A DNA stretch of 64,000 bases from Saururus chinensis (GCA_035235625.1 CP141149.1:29691753-29755752), one strand, 5' to 3'. Positions 48,448 through 60,689 are shown, counted from the first letter of the stretch. Program-made: numbers and translations. Notes: generated by a model from the sequence alone, not told the origin.

Positions 48448-49088
48448 TGTTGGGATTCTTACATAAAAGAAGACAATTGAATACTAATTTTAATTATCAT
48501 ATAATTAATTTCATATAAATATATTTACTAATATATAAATAAAACACCAGAGAGAAGAGAATTTGAACCCGGTTCGAGGCACGTTACACGTTATCCTTAA
48601 AACAAATACACTACCCCCGTGGACAGGCATTCAACTGCATTCCGTTCTCGAGATACAACAAATCACTCCGTCAGTTTAATAGTGCACTCCTAATTAAACT
48701 AACTAGATCTCGATAAGAGGAGATGCTATTGCTCAATCACATACTCCAAGTTCAGAGAAAGAAAAATAAGAGATCTTTCCAAAAAAAATTTAAAGAGAGT
48801 AGAGAAGAAGACCGAAAGAACTATCAATTTTTGTCTGTGTTATAGGACTCTATTCTCGTCATTAATGATAAGTAAAAAACGTCATGAAGCAGAAACAGTT
48901 CTAAATTATAACTGTCACGCTAATCAATGCGACTAATATTTTTTTTCAAAAAGAGATGCCACGGTTCAGCCAAAACGGATTGATTTATCACAATAACTGT
49001 CACACAGTCAAAGCGGCTTTTTGGTTTTAATTCAAGTCAAACAAAGCGGCACTGCAACTCGGTTTTATATTAAGTCAAAAATTCAACA
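48448..49088 (-). repeat. Copia 3' LTR (left), 641 bp
   Basis: Begins TGTTGGGATTCTTACATAAA and ends AAAATTCAACA on the plus strand. It is homologous throughout to 53369-54154 in the same orientation and to 51841-52489 in the opposite orientation. Confidence 0.9.
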
Positions 49089-49684
49089 ATCTCTACCATG
49101 AATGATATAAAACTAGTCCACACAAAACAAATTCATTAGACACATGCAAGAGACATTGAGTAATAGTACTCCAAGTTTTCGGCGATAGGTACCTTGCAGG
49201 TTTGAACCAACACCTAGTTTGGTAAGCCGCCACTCTTACAAGTTCGAAGTGAACTAAGTCTTGAACTTGAACTTTAAAGCAAGAGCTTTGACAAACCTAA
49301 CAGTTAGAGTAACTTTATTTTCGAGATCATTTGGGGTAGCACATTACAACTATACGCTTTGTATCTTTTTATGAGTTACACGTTAGAGAACAAACCCATG
49401 TTCTCTTTAACTACGACCTTAGTAGTACTCATATAAGTAACAGTCTCCAAGGGTAATATGCATAACAATACCCTACTTTATAAGCCTTGACTTCATTAAA
49501 ATTTTCGTCAACCTGTTTTATATGCATTAAGAGTATTCTCATCATAACACAAGAATGTATATACAATATTTAATAGTGCTCTCTCCAAGTCATGCATCAA
49601 TTTATTTTTACCCATCGAATCTTCGTAGTGGGATCTTCACGTAGAGAGATTGGGTTGCTACTAACAATAACTTAATCATAGGCT

Positions 49685-51800
49685 TCAGCCCATTCCCCTA
49701 GAAGAATTAAGGATTTGCCCTGCCACAACCCTTGTAAATAAATCAGCCAAATTATCCGCTGATCGTATGAAACTTAAGATAATGATTCCAGAGGTAGTTA
49801 TTTTGCACAAGATTTTATACCTTAATTCAATATACATGTAGGACCTTTTATTATGACTCTTACTCTTAACCTTATCAAGAGCTGATTGGCTATCACAGTG
49901 AATCAATATTCCAGGAATTGGCTTATTCAACTAGGGTATATTTATTAAATGATCCCTAAGTCATTCCCTCATTCTACCAGTTTTATCAAGAACTACTAAC
50001 TAAGTATCCATAATATATATTATTATCACTGTTTGTTTAGAATATTTCAATGCAACCACTCCAAAACAGTGTAAACACATAACCACTAACAGTCTTGGTT
50101 TCATTAGAATCTAATATCCAATTTGCATCATAGTATTCTTCTAATACAGCAGAGAACTCGGAATAATGTAAACTAAAGTTTCTACTTCCCTTCAGATATC
50201 TGAACACTCTCTCAATGGCAGTTAAATGAGATTCATTAGGGCTCTTAGTGTATATACTTAGTATTCCCACAGCATAAGATATATCTGGTTTACTGCAGTT
50301 AGCCAGATAACTCAAACTTCCTATCAGCTGTGAATATCCAAGTTGTGACACACTTTTTTTAAATTTTTCTTTAGTCTTACACTCGCATCATATGGCGTAT
50401 TGACAAGTTTTCTATCAAAGCATCCAACTTATTTAGAATTTTCTTTTACATAGTGTGGCTGACTCACAACTATTCCTTAAGAAGTCCTATCAATATTTAA
50501 GCCTAATATAACCTTAGTAAAACTCAAATCTTTCATATCAAAATTCTCGTTAAGGAAACCCTTAACCTTATTGATATAATCCACATTATCACCAAACAGT
50601 AATATATCATCCACATACAAGCATAACCTTACAAAAGAATGATTAAAAGACTTCCAATACAAACATTTATTAGAAGTACACACAACAAAGTTATTAAAAA
50701 TAAAAACATCATCAAATTTTTGATGCATTTTTTAAACCATAGAGAAATCTTACTAACTTATATAATTTTCTTTCTTGATTAGGAACTACAAAACCTTCAG
50801 GTTGCTCCATATAAATTTCTTCGTCTAATTCACTATTTAAAAATACTATTTCTATATTAATTTGATGGATCTCCAGGTTATAATGAGTTTCAAATGCAAT
50901 AAGCACTCGAATTGTAGTTATCATGGTCACAAGAGAACATGTGCCAAAAAAGTCTTGACCTTCATTCTGATTGTATCATTTAGCCACTAATCTAGCTTTG
51001 TATTTTTCAATGGATCTATCAGGATACTATTTTCTTTTAAATATCCACATGTACCTAATTGGTTTAAACCCTGGACGTAGATTCGTTAAAACTCATATCC
51101 CATGTACAAGTATTGAATTCATCTCACTCTGTACCGCTTCCTTCCATAAAGGAGCTTCGCTAAACGACATAGCCTTATTAAAAGTCAAAAGATCTTCATT
51201 TCCCATCATAAAAGTATAAAAGCAATCCCCAAAGTTATTCTCTATTTTGGTTCTCTTAGATCTCCTAACATCCATATTGGTTCCTGAATCTTCCATTATG
51301 AAAATATAAGACGATGAATCATCTTCTTCATGCACTAGAACCTTACTCTTTTCCTTTATAGGTAATACATTCTCAAAGATTGTTACATCATCTGACTCCT
51401 TAATAGTATTTGGTGCACAGTTCTGCCTATCAGACCCAATTACTTAAAATCAATATGCTCTGTTATTTTGTGCATAACTAATGAACACTGGATCATAAGT
51501 TTTCGAACCTAACTTATCCATTTTCACATTTGAGATTTTTACTTTCACAAGATATCCCCAAACCTTAATGAACTTTAAACTTGGTTTTCTACTTTTTATT
51601 AATTCATAAAGGGTTATATTTTATCTTTTATGAGGCACATAGTTTAAGATTATACATGCTGAAAGAATTATTTTTCCCCATAAATTCTTCGGTAAACACG
51701 AAGAGGAAAACATAGAATTTATTATGTCTATAAAAGTTTTATTCTTTCTTTCAGCCACACCATTAGACTGAGAAGAGTAAGGCGTTGTGGTTTCAAGATT
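49685..51800 (-). pseudogene. Copia pol remnants: integrase C-terminus, reverse transcriptase, RNase H
   Basis: Reading from 51800 leftward on the minus strand: the integrase end YSSQSNGVAERKNKTF, then VWGYLVKVKISN and KLGSKTYDPVFISYAQN (about 51580-51470). The reverse transcriptase follows in separate frames: EIYMEQPEGFVVPNQE and LVRFLYGLKNAS (about 50770-50830), the catalytic YVDDILLFGDN (about 50600), and YSQLIGSLSYLANCSKPDI (about 50300). Next is the RNase H segment HCDSQSALDKVKSKSHNKRS (about 49850-49910). The pieces are separated by stops and shifts, so no functional polyprotein is encoded. Confidence 0.88.
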
Positions 51801-52489
51801 ATTTTGTGTGGACTAGTTTTATATCAATCATGGTGGGGATTATTAAAATTTTGACTTGAAATAAAATCAGGTTGCAGCGCTGCTTTGTTTGACTTAAATT
51901 AAAATCGAAATGCCACTTTGAGTGTGTGACGGTTATTGTGATAAATCAATCCGTTTTGGCTGAACCGTGGTGTCTCTTCTTGAAGAAAAAAATTATTAGT
52001 CGCGTTGATTAGCGTGACGGTTATAATTTAGAGCTGTTTCGGCTTTATGACGTTTTTTACTTATCATTAACGACAGGAATAGAGTTATATAACTCAAAGA
52101 CAGAAATTGATAGTTCTTCTGGTCTTCTTCTCTACTCTCTCTCCGAAAAAACTTTGGAAAGATCTCTCATTTTTCTCTCTCTGAACTTGGAGTATATGAT
52201 TGAGCCGTAACATCTCCTCTGATCGAGATTTAGTTAGTTTGATTGGAAGTACACCATTAAACTGAAGGAGTGGTTCGTTGTATCTCAGGAACAGAATGCA
52301 GTTGAATGCCTATGCACGGAGGGCAGCGTATTTATTTCAAGGACAACATGTAACACGCCTCGAACTGGGTTCAAATTCTCTTCTATCTGGTATTTTATTT
52401 ATATATCAGTAGATATATTTATGTGAGATTGATTGCATGATAATTGAAATTAGTATTCAATTGCCTTCTTTTATGTGACAATCACAACA
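51801..52489 (+). repeat. Inverted extra LTR with adjoining polypurine tract inside the copia element
   Basis: 51841-52489 (649 bp) matches the reverse complement of the outer LTRs from end to end. The preceding 40 bases (TTTTGTGTGGACTAGTTTTA, then CATGGTGGGGAT) match the internal sequence and polypurine-like stretch beside the left LTR, also inverted. So the copy is the 3' end of an element of the same family lying in the opposite direction. An exact 11-base inverted repeat, GTTTCAAGATT (51790-51800) and AATCTTGAAAC (52489-52499), brackets it. Confidence 0.85.
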
Positions 52490-52496
52490 ATCTTGA

Positions 52497-53330
52497 AACA
52501 TATACGTCACCCTCTTGTTTGCACTTGTTTGCAAAATGTCCAGGTTTCCCACAAACCTAACAAATCTTCAACTTCTTGTCTTTTTGGATATTAAAACTAG
52601 GTTTGAGAGGCTGATTCTTAAACTTTTTATTCTTCTTCTTGTTGCCAAAAAACTTGAGTTTCTATTCTACAACATTAACTTAAGTATTATCATTGACCAC
52701 ATAAGAAGAATCTTGTAAGATTTTCATCTTACCCATGTGTTTCTCTTAAGTTTGGATGACCACCATAAGGTCATCAATAGATATTGTGTTTCTCTTGTTC
52801 TTCAAGTTAACTTGGAAATCTTGCCATGAGGGTGGTAGTTTGTCGATAAGAGCAGAAACTTGAAGCTTCTCATCAACAGGAATGTCTTTCTTAATGATCT
52901 TAGCCACTAAATTTTTTATTTTGACTACCTGGTCTCTAACAGATTTTTTATCAACCATCTTATAGTCAAAGTACTCGCCCACAACATATTTTTCTTCCCC
53001 TTCATGCTCCTTTCTAAATTTTTTATCAAGAGTATCATATAATTATTTAGCAGATTTAGTGTTTACATGCAAATCATATAACTCATATGACATAGTTCAT
53101 TATCTTGTTTGAATTTATCACTATCATAAGGCTTAGCAATTCCAACATCAGAAGAATTAGCAGTCTTATCAGATTTCAAAGACACAATTTTATCAGCAAT
53201 AGCATAAAAAATTACATAAAAAATATTCAATTTAGTCAACCAAATTTTCATCTTTGTTGGCCTATCTCATGAAATTCTTGCCATCAAATTTCTAAAGTTT
53301 CAGAGATTTGTCAACACCCATAATTATAAT
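52497..53330 (-). pseudogene. Copia gag remnant (UBN2-type) with broken CCHC knuckle
   Basis: On the minus strand a degraded N-terminus (MGVDKSLKL, stop, KFDGKNFM) begins near 53320. It is followed by frames with MKIWLTKLN and then KLQVSALIDKLPPSWQDFQ (about 52800-52870), a hallmark of UBN2-type copia Gag. A nucleic-acid-binding knuckle ends it: C at 52560-52562, C at 52551-52553, H at 52536-52538, C at 52521-52523. A TAG stop (52557-52559) stands between the two first cysteines, so the knuckle is not made in one piece. Confidence 0.82.
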
Positions 53331-53368
53331 AGTATTCAACCAACAAAACAATATATTTATTTCAAAAA

Positions 53369-54154
53369 TGTTAGGATTGTTACATAAAAGATAATTTCAA
53401 TTATCATGCAATCAATCTCACATAAATATATCTACTAATATATAAATAAAATACTAGAGAGAAGATGATTTGAACCCGATCTAAGGTGTATTATACGCTG
53501 TTCTTGAAACAAATATGCCACCCTCCGTATATAGGCATTCAACTGCGTTCTGTTTTTGAGATACAACAAATTACTCCGTCAATTTAATAGTACACTTTCA
53601 ATCAAACTAACTAAAGGATAGTGATATTCCCACAACAAAAGTACCCACAAAAACTCACACAAGAGTTTTGATTGGCTTTCATAAGTGGGCTCCACAATAA
53701 ACTCACATGGGCTTACTCATCTTGACCAATCAAAAGTCATGTGTGAGTTTTTGTTGTATACTTTTGATGTGAAAATATCATTTTCCCTAACTAAATCTCG
53801 ATGAGAAGAGATACTATTACTTAATTACAAACTCCAAGTTCAGGGAGAGAAGAAAAAAAGATCTTTCTAAAGTTTTTCCATAGAAATAGAGTAGAAAAGA
53901 AGACCAAAAGAACTGTCAATTTGTCTGTGTTATAAAACTCTATTCTCGTTGTTAATGATTAGTAAAAAATAAGTAAAATATATCCGTAATCAGCGCAACT
54001 GATATTTTTTTCAAGAAGGGACGCCACGGTTCAGCCAAAACGAATTAATTCATCCCAATAACCGTCACACGCATAAAGCAGCATTTCGGTTTTAATTTAA
54101 GTCAAACAAAACGGCACTGCAACCCGAATTTATATAAAAGTAAAAAATTCAACA
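53369..54154 (-). repeat. Copia 5' LTR (right), 786 bp including an inserted MITE
   Basis: Same orientation and termini as the left LTR (TGTTAGGATT to ATTCAACA on the plus strand). It differs by a 172-bp MITE (53615-53786) with its 8-bp duplication, and by small deletions relative to the left LTR, e.g. where the left copy has AATACTAATTTT and in the region after 53950. Confidence 0.9.
53615..53786. mobile_element. 172-bp MITE inserted in the copia right LTR, 8-bp target duplication
   Basis: Direct repeats CTAACTAA at 53607-53614 and 53787-53794 flank it; the left LTR has a single CTAACTAG there, giving the empty site. The ends GGATAGTGATATTCCCACAA and (reverse complement) GGAAAATGATATTTTCACAT are inverted repeats that continue for about 26 bases. 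A second inner pair (AAAACTCACAC and GTGTGAGTTTT) extends the fold. An 8-bp duplication suggests the hAT superfamily. Confidence 0.88.
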
Positions 54155-54529
54155 CTCTTTAGCTCTTGCAATATGTCGAACTGTTTCGAAAATGATATGG
54201 ATAACATGACTGTTATTGCAGGATATCCTATTCAAAGTTATCAACTAATATGATAGATTGCGTTAAAACAGCCATTTAAAAAAAATATGCAATCTTCAAC
54301 TTCACAAAACACGAGAAAATGCCCATCTAAAGCACCTTGATTGGTGATCGATAAAGAAAAATATGTAAAAAAAAGAAGAAAAATGGCAAGTAGAGATTCA
54401 GATGGAATGCAAACAGCATAGAGGGTTGAACAACCTGAGGGTTTCGTGTGCCTATGAAGAAATTTGATGAACGTCAGCAGTCCAGGGGAATCGCTCAGCG
54501 GCGGATGCATGGCCGATGAAGGCAAGTTT

Positions 54530-54616
54530 ACTTGAGGTCTTCACGGGAGCCAGGTCACCGTGGTTCTTTGCATCCGCCAGCAGCACTATCGCCTGCTCCT
54601 GCTACGGCCCAGCCAT
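54530..54616 (-). pseudogene. Probable relic of symplekin (ESP4-type) first exon
   Basis: From ATG at 54616 the minus strand reads MAGP, a stop (TAG, 54602-54604), then QEQAIVLLADAKNHGDLA and PVKTSS. Apart from the stop and a local disturbance after GDLA, this resembles from memory the N-terminus of plant symplekin (pattern REQALxLLAAAxNHGDLAVKLSS). Symplekin is a scaffold of the mRNA cleavage and polyadenylation machinery. GC-rich DNA with a GGGCCGGCCC palindrome lies upstream (54745-54755), like a plant housekeeping promoter. No later exon is visible on this strand; the copia element lies less than 400 bases downstream. The match is short. Confidence 0.45.
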
Positions 54617-55524
54617 GGCTCCTCGGAAGTTCCCTTCTCCCTCCCTTCCCAGTCTCCGGCGAGCTCGGCTACTAACTCGGACAGATTTTCGGGTAAGTGG
54701 CCATCGCAAAGTTCTCGACGTGGGCCCTGAAACTTGGTTAATTGGGCCGGCCCAAATAAACAACGAGATTCGAGTTTCGGATGAGGCGTTTGGGACTATG
54801 GGCCTGCAGTTGGCAGCAGTATTGAAAATATTTCGATGTTCAAAGCCCAATGGAAGATTTTTACCTTGTTCGCTTAGCATTGCCAGTGGATGACTTTCTG
54901 CTCATGTTCAGTAATAACCGGTTCGCATGGGCTGTGAGCATGGCTCATAGTTTCGTCGAGATTTTAAGGTTTAGGGTGAGATCTCGCTGAGATTTCCGTA
55001 CCGAGATCGTGATGACATGACCAAGATCATAATGTGACGGGAGACAGAGGAGACATTAATATATGATTTAATTTTTTTATTTTATCAATTTTTTGTCTCA
55101 TTTTAATTAGTTTAATAATGCTTATATATATTAATAGATTTTTTAGATAAATGATTGTGTTCACTCTCATTCTATATCATTATTAAATATTATATATTTT
55201 ACTTATTTATATAATTTATGCTATATAATAAATTTTATAATTATTTAATATTAACATTTGCATTTGTAAATGATAATATATGTTTAGATTGTCAAATACA
55301 TGTGTTGACAAATTTCTTTTGATTATTTAGACAATTGAGATTGTTTTACATGATCTTTTTGAGTTTTCTCCGAGATCTTGTCTTTTTGGCTCATTGAGAT
55401 AAGGCCAAAATTTAAGATGGTGAACCATGATTGCTAGGCACTCACAAGTCACACCTAATTTAGTCTTAAGTCTCCATTCAATTTCAAGGATATAGTAACA
55501 TATGCCAAACAAATGTACCCAACT

Positions 55525-55810
55525 AGTTTTCAGTTAAATAAAACACGTAGGCCTCACACAAAACATGTATAGTCTAACCAAAGACAAATTAAAAGGAATT
55601 GTTGGATAGATTCTTTGGATAATTATAATTTTTTCGCTAAAAATGTATTCCTCTACATTGATAGCTCTATTTAATTTTTCAAAATGATAAAAAATTAATT
55701 CATATTGAAAAATTAAATAGAGCTATTAATAGGGATAGAGGGAGTATTTAAACTTAGACCCACTTTTATGTATTTTGACAATTTTTTTACAGGGTGATTG
55801 AGGACTCACA
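55525..55810 (+). repeat. Dispersed repeat copy 1 (inverted relative to 60410-60710)
   Basis: Words such as GTAGGCCTCACAC, TAGTCTAACCAAAGACAAATT, GGATAGATTCTTTGGATAATTA and CCCACTTTTATGTATTTTG recur in the same order on the opposite strand at 60410-60710. Both copies contain a Stowaway MITE at the same internal position, so the MITE inserted before the segment spread. Confidence 0.75.
55648..55744. mobile_element. Stowaway MITE, 97 bp
   Basis: Flanked by TA (55646-55647, 55745-55746). Termini TTCCTCTACATTGATAGCTC and (reverse complement) CTCCCTCTATCCCTATTAAT are inverted, and the arms continue through TCTATTTAATTTTTCAA to a small loop. Confidence 0.8.
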
Positions 55811-58800
55811 CCGAATTGAGTGTGAGTGCCTCATGTTGGTGGATTTCGGTAGTTTTCTATGCATAAGTCAAGAGAATGGATCGGATGATCCTTCCTTACA
55901 AGAGGTAGAGAAGAACTTTTTTTTTATGTGGGACGACTTTCTCTTAATTAATTAAAACTACTCTTTGTACTTTAAAGTGAGTAGTGATAATTAATCAATT
56001 TTCAAAAACCCTTCGATTAGATGACAAAAATTAAAGAAACACCTTGAAATTTATTAAAACAAAAAAAGAGAAGTACCAGGAAAAGTGGCTACAACTTTCA
56101 AATTTAAAAAAAGAAAAGAAAAGAACAAAGAAAATTCTTCTTGAAGATGAGAGATACCCTTGTACAAGTTCTTCTTCCTTCTTTTGTGCTTCTGTTTGTC
56201 TTCAATTCCTTAAACTTCTTCAACTTCCAAAAAGTTAAGACTTTTTAGGATTTAGATTTCTTTTAGTGTGTGATGGACTTTTGGATTTTTTTTAGAGGTT
56301 CCGTAGACTTGAAAGCCAAAAAATCTCTCTTTATGAAAACGAAGGGGTATTTATAGCATTAAATTTGTACGATTAAGTAAGTAGTAGGGGTGAGTTGGAA
56401 TAGTAGTTCGTAGGAAGTGAAGCATGAGTTAGTGGGATGTGAGAAAGTGGGTTAGTGGGAGATGGAGAATGGGTTAGTGGGAGAGAAGTCCGGGCATCGT
56501 ACATTTGACTTAGTCTTCTCATTCTCCATATGGGGCCCATGAGATTTTCCACATAATTTTTTTTGAACTTTGAGTCCTTTGAAACTCAACTTTTTGTGTT
56601 TTTAGCCATTTTGGTCTTTATGGCTATATATTTTTTTACAAAACTTATATTGGGATCCATGGGTGTCACTTAGCCTTTTGGTTTTTATGGCTATTTTGGT
56701 ATGAGATTTATGAGGTCTCACATAACACTTTGCAATTTAAATTTTTTATTTTGATGTGGCTACGTGAAGCTTAAAAAGCCTTTCTTAGCCATTTAATTTT
56801 GAGTGTAAGGAGGTCTCATTAGGTCCTTACTTAATTTTTTTTGTTATAAGCCTTAGTCCATTCCTACAAGTGTAGGATTAAATTTCTTTATTTTTTTTAT
56901 TTGGACTTTGTCCACTTCAAAGACTTTGTTCATTTAAAAATTAGGTCTTACTCGGAGCTAGTCAAGCTCTGAAAACTTAGCTTTTGAATTTTGACTTTGA
57001 TTTTTTTTGTCAACACCTTGTATTCGTTCCAATCTCATGAGCTCTTTTAGATTTATGCTACTCATAGTTTAGTAGATTCAAGGAAGAAAATTCCAACCTT
57101 TTTGTTCTTATTTTTTTCAATTTATGTACAAAATGATAATTGGCATAGTGGATCATATTCCTTCAAAAGCTAACATAGGGAGCTAACTACATATTGAATT
57201 TACAACATAAAGTGGAAAAGAAAACCAAAAAAATTGAAGAGGTCGTACCTTAAGCAACAAAATGAACTCCTTGTCATTGTTGGGCATTGTTGCCTCATCA
57301 GGAGGACATGGAGAGGACCGGATCCAATCAGCCACACTCATTGTAAATCGTTCTATTATGTTGCCAATAATCCATCTAATTTAGCTAAGTGTTACAATAG
57401 CCTATCACGTGCAAATGCCCTAAACGAACTCAGGCTGGCCTCGTCAAGCAGCCTCTAGACCCATTGGCCAATCCTAGGCCCATAGTTGGATTGCCACAAT
57501 CAAGAGAGAGCGAGAGATGTTGAGTCGCCATGCATGGCCGCCTTCTTTCAAAAGAAACAAAAATTATAATTGTGGTTCTTTGTATGATTGAACGCTACAA
57601 TGGCAGTGAAAAGGTTTAATTTTAAGGCATGGTTGAAAATGAGAAAGACATCCACTAAAGCAAAAAGGGTAAAAAACATGACACTAAACATGCAAGTAAC
57701 CTATGGAGATGGAAAATTATCATAGAAGTTTTATTCTTTATGTTGCTCATTTCATATTCACATTTGGTAAGATGCAAAATATGGTGAACGTGTTAGTTTG
57801 CTTTCAAGGAAATCTTTTTGACACATACTAGAGTCACTTTACCAAAGAAAACCCCTTTCAAATTATGCCAAACCTCAATTATAAGGTGATATTCATCAAA
57901 TTCTTTTTATCAAATTTACACACTTAAATGGGAACTCTCTTTAGTTGCTTGTATTCACTTATACTAATGGTACAACTAAGATGTGGCCCTACGCGATGTT
58001 CATGCATAAACCACATAGTAGGCACAACATAACACACATTATATAAACTCATAACATAAAGTTATACATAAAAAATAATGGATGTATATATCTTCAAATC
58101 CACACATCATGATTTTATATTCAATGTAGGAGTTAGGTCGTCCTACTCTTTAATACAAAATTCACCATGGTTCTCCTTCGGCCCACTAGGTTTTTCAATA
58201 AAGAACTCCTTCTCAATTCCCTCAACGTCTTTTATATTTCCTATTAAATTGCACTTCAATCGTTGACTCCTCTCTCATGGCTCTTTCTTTAGTTTCCTAG
58301 TATCAAAAGAGTCCTTTTCCCCAAGCAATTTGTGAGTTTTGAAAATGTGCAATTAATTAATTTTGTTTGAAACAACATAAGCACTTACAATCGTTATTTT
58401 TAATAGTTTTGAATTTGTGCCATTGACGTGTTGTTGCCTTACTAATGATTCTGTCAAAGTAGTCATTGACGCATTGGTGTCCTACCGACAACCTAATGCA
58501 GGGTAAAAATTTTGTTAATAAACTTTCCATCAATTACATAAGCATTCATCTCAAATAGAAGTTAAGACTAGTTTATTTCAATTTTTGAAATATCAATGGA
58601 AAGAAATGTTAGGGTTACAAAGCCATTTAATGATTTATGCGGTGATGTTTGGTGTAACCTTTCAAATTTTGGTATTTCTAGGTAGGTGTTGTCACTTTTG
58701 TTTTGGGCTTTGCATTTTAGCCTTAGGTTCATCATTTAGATTTGGTTAACTATTTTTTATATAATAGTTTATTATTTAATCTCTATATGGGATACCAGTT

Positions 58801-59786
58801 GTGCTCATGGTCACTACTATAAAGCCTCAATCACCAATCGCCACAATGTCCTAGTTGTGTAAATTGAGAATTCGGCATGACATATTCCATTTACGGTTTT
58901 GTCTTTAAATGCTAACCACCTATTTGAGGAGCCTCCTTATAAGGAAAGTTGTCCATCCGACCAATTTAGGGTATGTTTGGCAATGCTTTCAAAAAGAAAG
59001 GAAATGCCCTTCTTTAAACCTCTTCATGAGGAGGGTTGATGTTGAAAGGGTTTTTCCCTCTGATATAGCATTTTGAACTCAGGGGAAAAGATCCTTTTGC
59101 TTTTCAAACGGTTCCCCAAACGTGCCCTCAAGATTCTACTAAATTCATGCAAACATTTGCATTTTAGACTCAGTATTGCCTCAAACAAAATTTCTCCAAC
59201 ACTTATCCAAGATGGTGATAGAGGCAATGGTCATGCTCATCACTCATCAAAGAGATATTTTTATATGTGATTAATGGTAAATCCTCATTGTCATCCTACA
59301 TATGATTTTAATATTAAAATATGCCACCCACATTTGAAGTCTAAATCAACATGACTTCATATAGTGAGATAAGGAAACGAGAAAACTGATGTTAATATTA
59401 AACTAAATTTGCCATGAATGGGCCTATGACATTGTATGTAGTGGAGGCTATTTATTTTTTATGGGTGACTAACAAATGATTTTGATTTTATGCGATTATT
59501 AGAATTAAGATGTCTTTGCTCTACTTTCCTCTAATGTGTTTTATAACTAAACATATACTTCTTTATCTTTGTTTGTATTCTTTTTTTAAATACAACAGAA
59601 ACCTTCTAATGCAATCACTGAACTTAATAGTTGGGGCTCAATCGATCAGCTTAGATAAGCCATAAATAAGTTACATTAAGATATGAGTCAATTTTGCAAG
59701 CTTGGATACTCTCACTAGAGAACCATTTATTGCATTGGGCAACCACAGTTTGCTTCTCCCATTATTAATTAAAAATGACAATGAAA

Positions 59787-60368
59787 GGGGGAAATATATA
59801 AATAATATTAAAAAAACCTAAATAACAAAGAGAGAAAATTATTTCTCATAATGGTGTTCTTTTTTGCCACGCTGCATAGTTTTTTTTAAAAAAAATTATA
59901 AGTTTCATCATTTGGAAGAACAAATTTCATTTTACATAGATTTCATCATTTTAAAGGACGAAATCAGTACATTGTGGGAAGTGTACTTGGCAGACCACTA
60001 ATGTGAACAAATGCAGTACATTGTGGGCAAGTATATTTGGCAAATTACCATTGTGAGCAAGTGTAATGATTTTGCCTTTTAAAATGATGACATTAGTACA
60101 GTGTGTGAAAGGATGAAATTAGTACATTGTGGGCAAATGCACTTGGCAAAGCACCATTGTGGGAAAGTGTACTGATTTCGTCCTTCTTCTAAAGGACGAA
60201 ATCAATGTAAAATATTTTTTTTATTTAATTAAAATTTTAAAAAACCATGCAAGTGTCAGCGCACGATTGGTGCCTACATGGCAAAAAAGAACACTATATT
60301 AGGAATTAAGTTTCTCTCTCCATTATTTAGGTAATTAGTTTTTTAACATTATTTATATATTTTTTCCC
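59787..60368. mobile_element. Foldback element A with ~95-bp terminal inverted repeats
   Basis: The left arm (59787-59880: GGGGGAAATATATAAATAAT, ACCTAAATAA, GGTGTTCTTTTTTGCCA) is mirrored by the right arm (60275-60368). Between them lie several diverged copies of a module with GGACGAAATCAGTACATTG, TGGGCAAGTGTACTTGGCA and ACCACCATTGTGGG. Some copies are inverted relative to others. No coding sequence is present. Long inverted arms suggest a Mutator-like or foldback family. Confidence 0.75.
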
Positions 60369-60462
60369 ACACTGAAATCATAATTGTTTCAAAATTGGTG
60401 TGTCGTCAATCACCTTGTAAAAAGGTTGGCAAAATACATAAAAGTGGGTCCGAGTTTTCATA

Positions 60463-60565
60463 CTCCCTTTGTCCCCTATTAATAGCTCCATTTAATTTTC
60501 CTAAATGAACTAATTTTAGATCATTCTAAAAAACTAAATGGAGTTATCAATGCGAACAGAGGGAG
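60463..60565. mobile_element. Stowaway MITE, 103 bp
   Basis: TA/CTCCCTTTGTCCCCTATTAA at the left and GCGAACAGAGGGAG/TA at the right. TA is intact on both sides (60461-60462, 60566-60567). It is homologous to the MITE at 55648-55744. Confidence 0.88.
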
Positions 60566-60641
60566 TACATTTTTATCGAAAAAAATGATAATTATCCAAA
60601 GAATCTATCCAGCAAACCCTTTTAATTTGACTTTGGTTAGA

Positions 60642-60643
<2 letters not shown>

Positions 60644-60672
<29 letters not shown>
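60644..60672. repeat. (TG)n microsatellite
   Basis: About 14 TG units, located inside dispersed repeat copy 2 and absent from copy 1. Confidence 0.95.
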
Positions 60673-60675
<3 letters not shown>

Positions 60676-60689
60676 CCTACATGCTCTAT

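Larger units (their letters stand above)
48448..54154 (-). mobile_element. Degenerate Ty1-copia retrotransposon with 5-bp target duplication
   Basis: Direct LTRs lie at 48448-49088 and 53369-54154. They start TGTTRGGATT and end ATTCAACA on the plus strand and are flanked by the identical pentamer CTCTT (48443-48447 and 54155-54159). Coding remains read on the minus strand: gag near the right LTR, then integrase, reverse transcriptase and RNase H toward the left LTR. The order integrase before reverse transcriptase is diagnostic of Ty1-copia. A polypurine-like stretch (GGTAGAGAT) adjoins the left (3') LTR. I found no usual initiator-tRNA primer site next to the right (5') LTR. Protease and the N-terminal integrase are absent. 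An inverted LTR with adjoining internal sequence occupies 51801-52489 in that position. Many stops and frameshifts show it is dead. Confidence 0.92.

Noticed and set aside
54241-54525. 94-aa minus-strand frame starting with an MHPPL word (54511), suggestive of CMC2-type assembly factors
   Set aside because: Similarity ends after five residues and the expected twin CX9C cysteines are absent.
54516-54893. 125-aa plus-strand frame with a GTAAGT donor-like site near 54692
   Set aside because: No domain and no downstream exons; the same DNA reads better as a symplekin-like relic and promoter on the minus strand.
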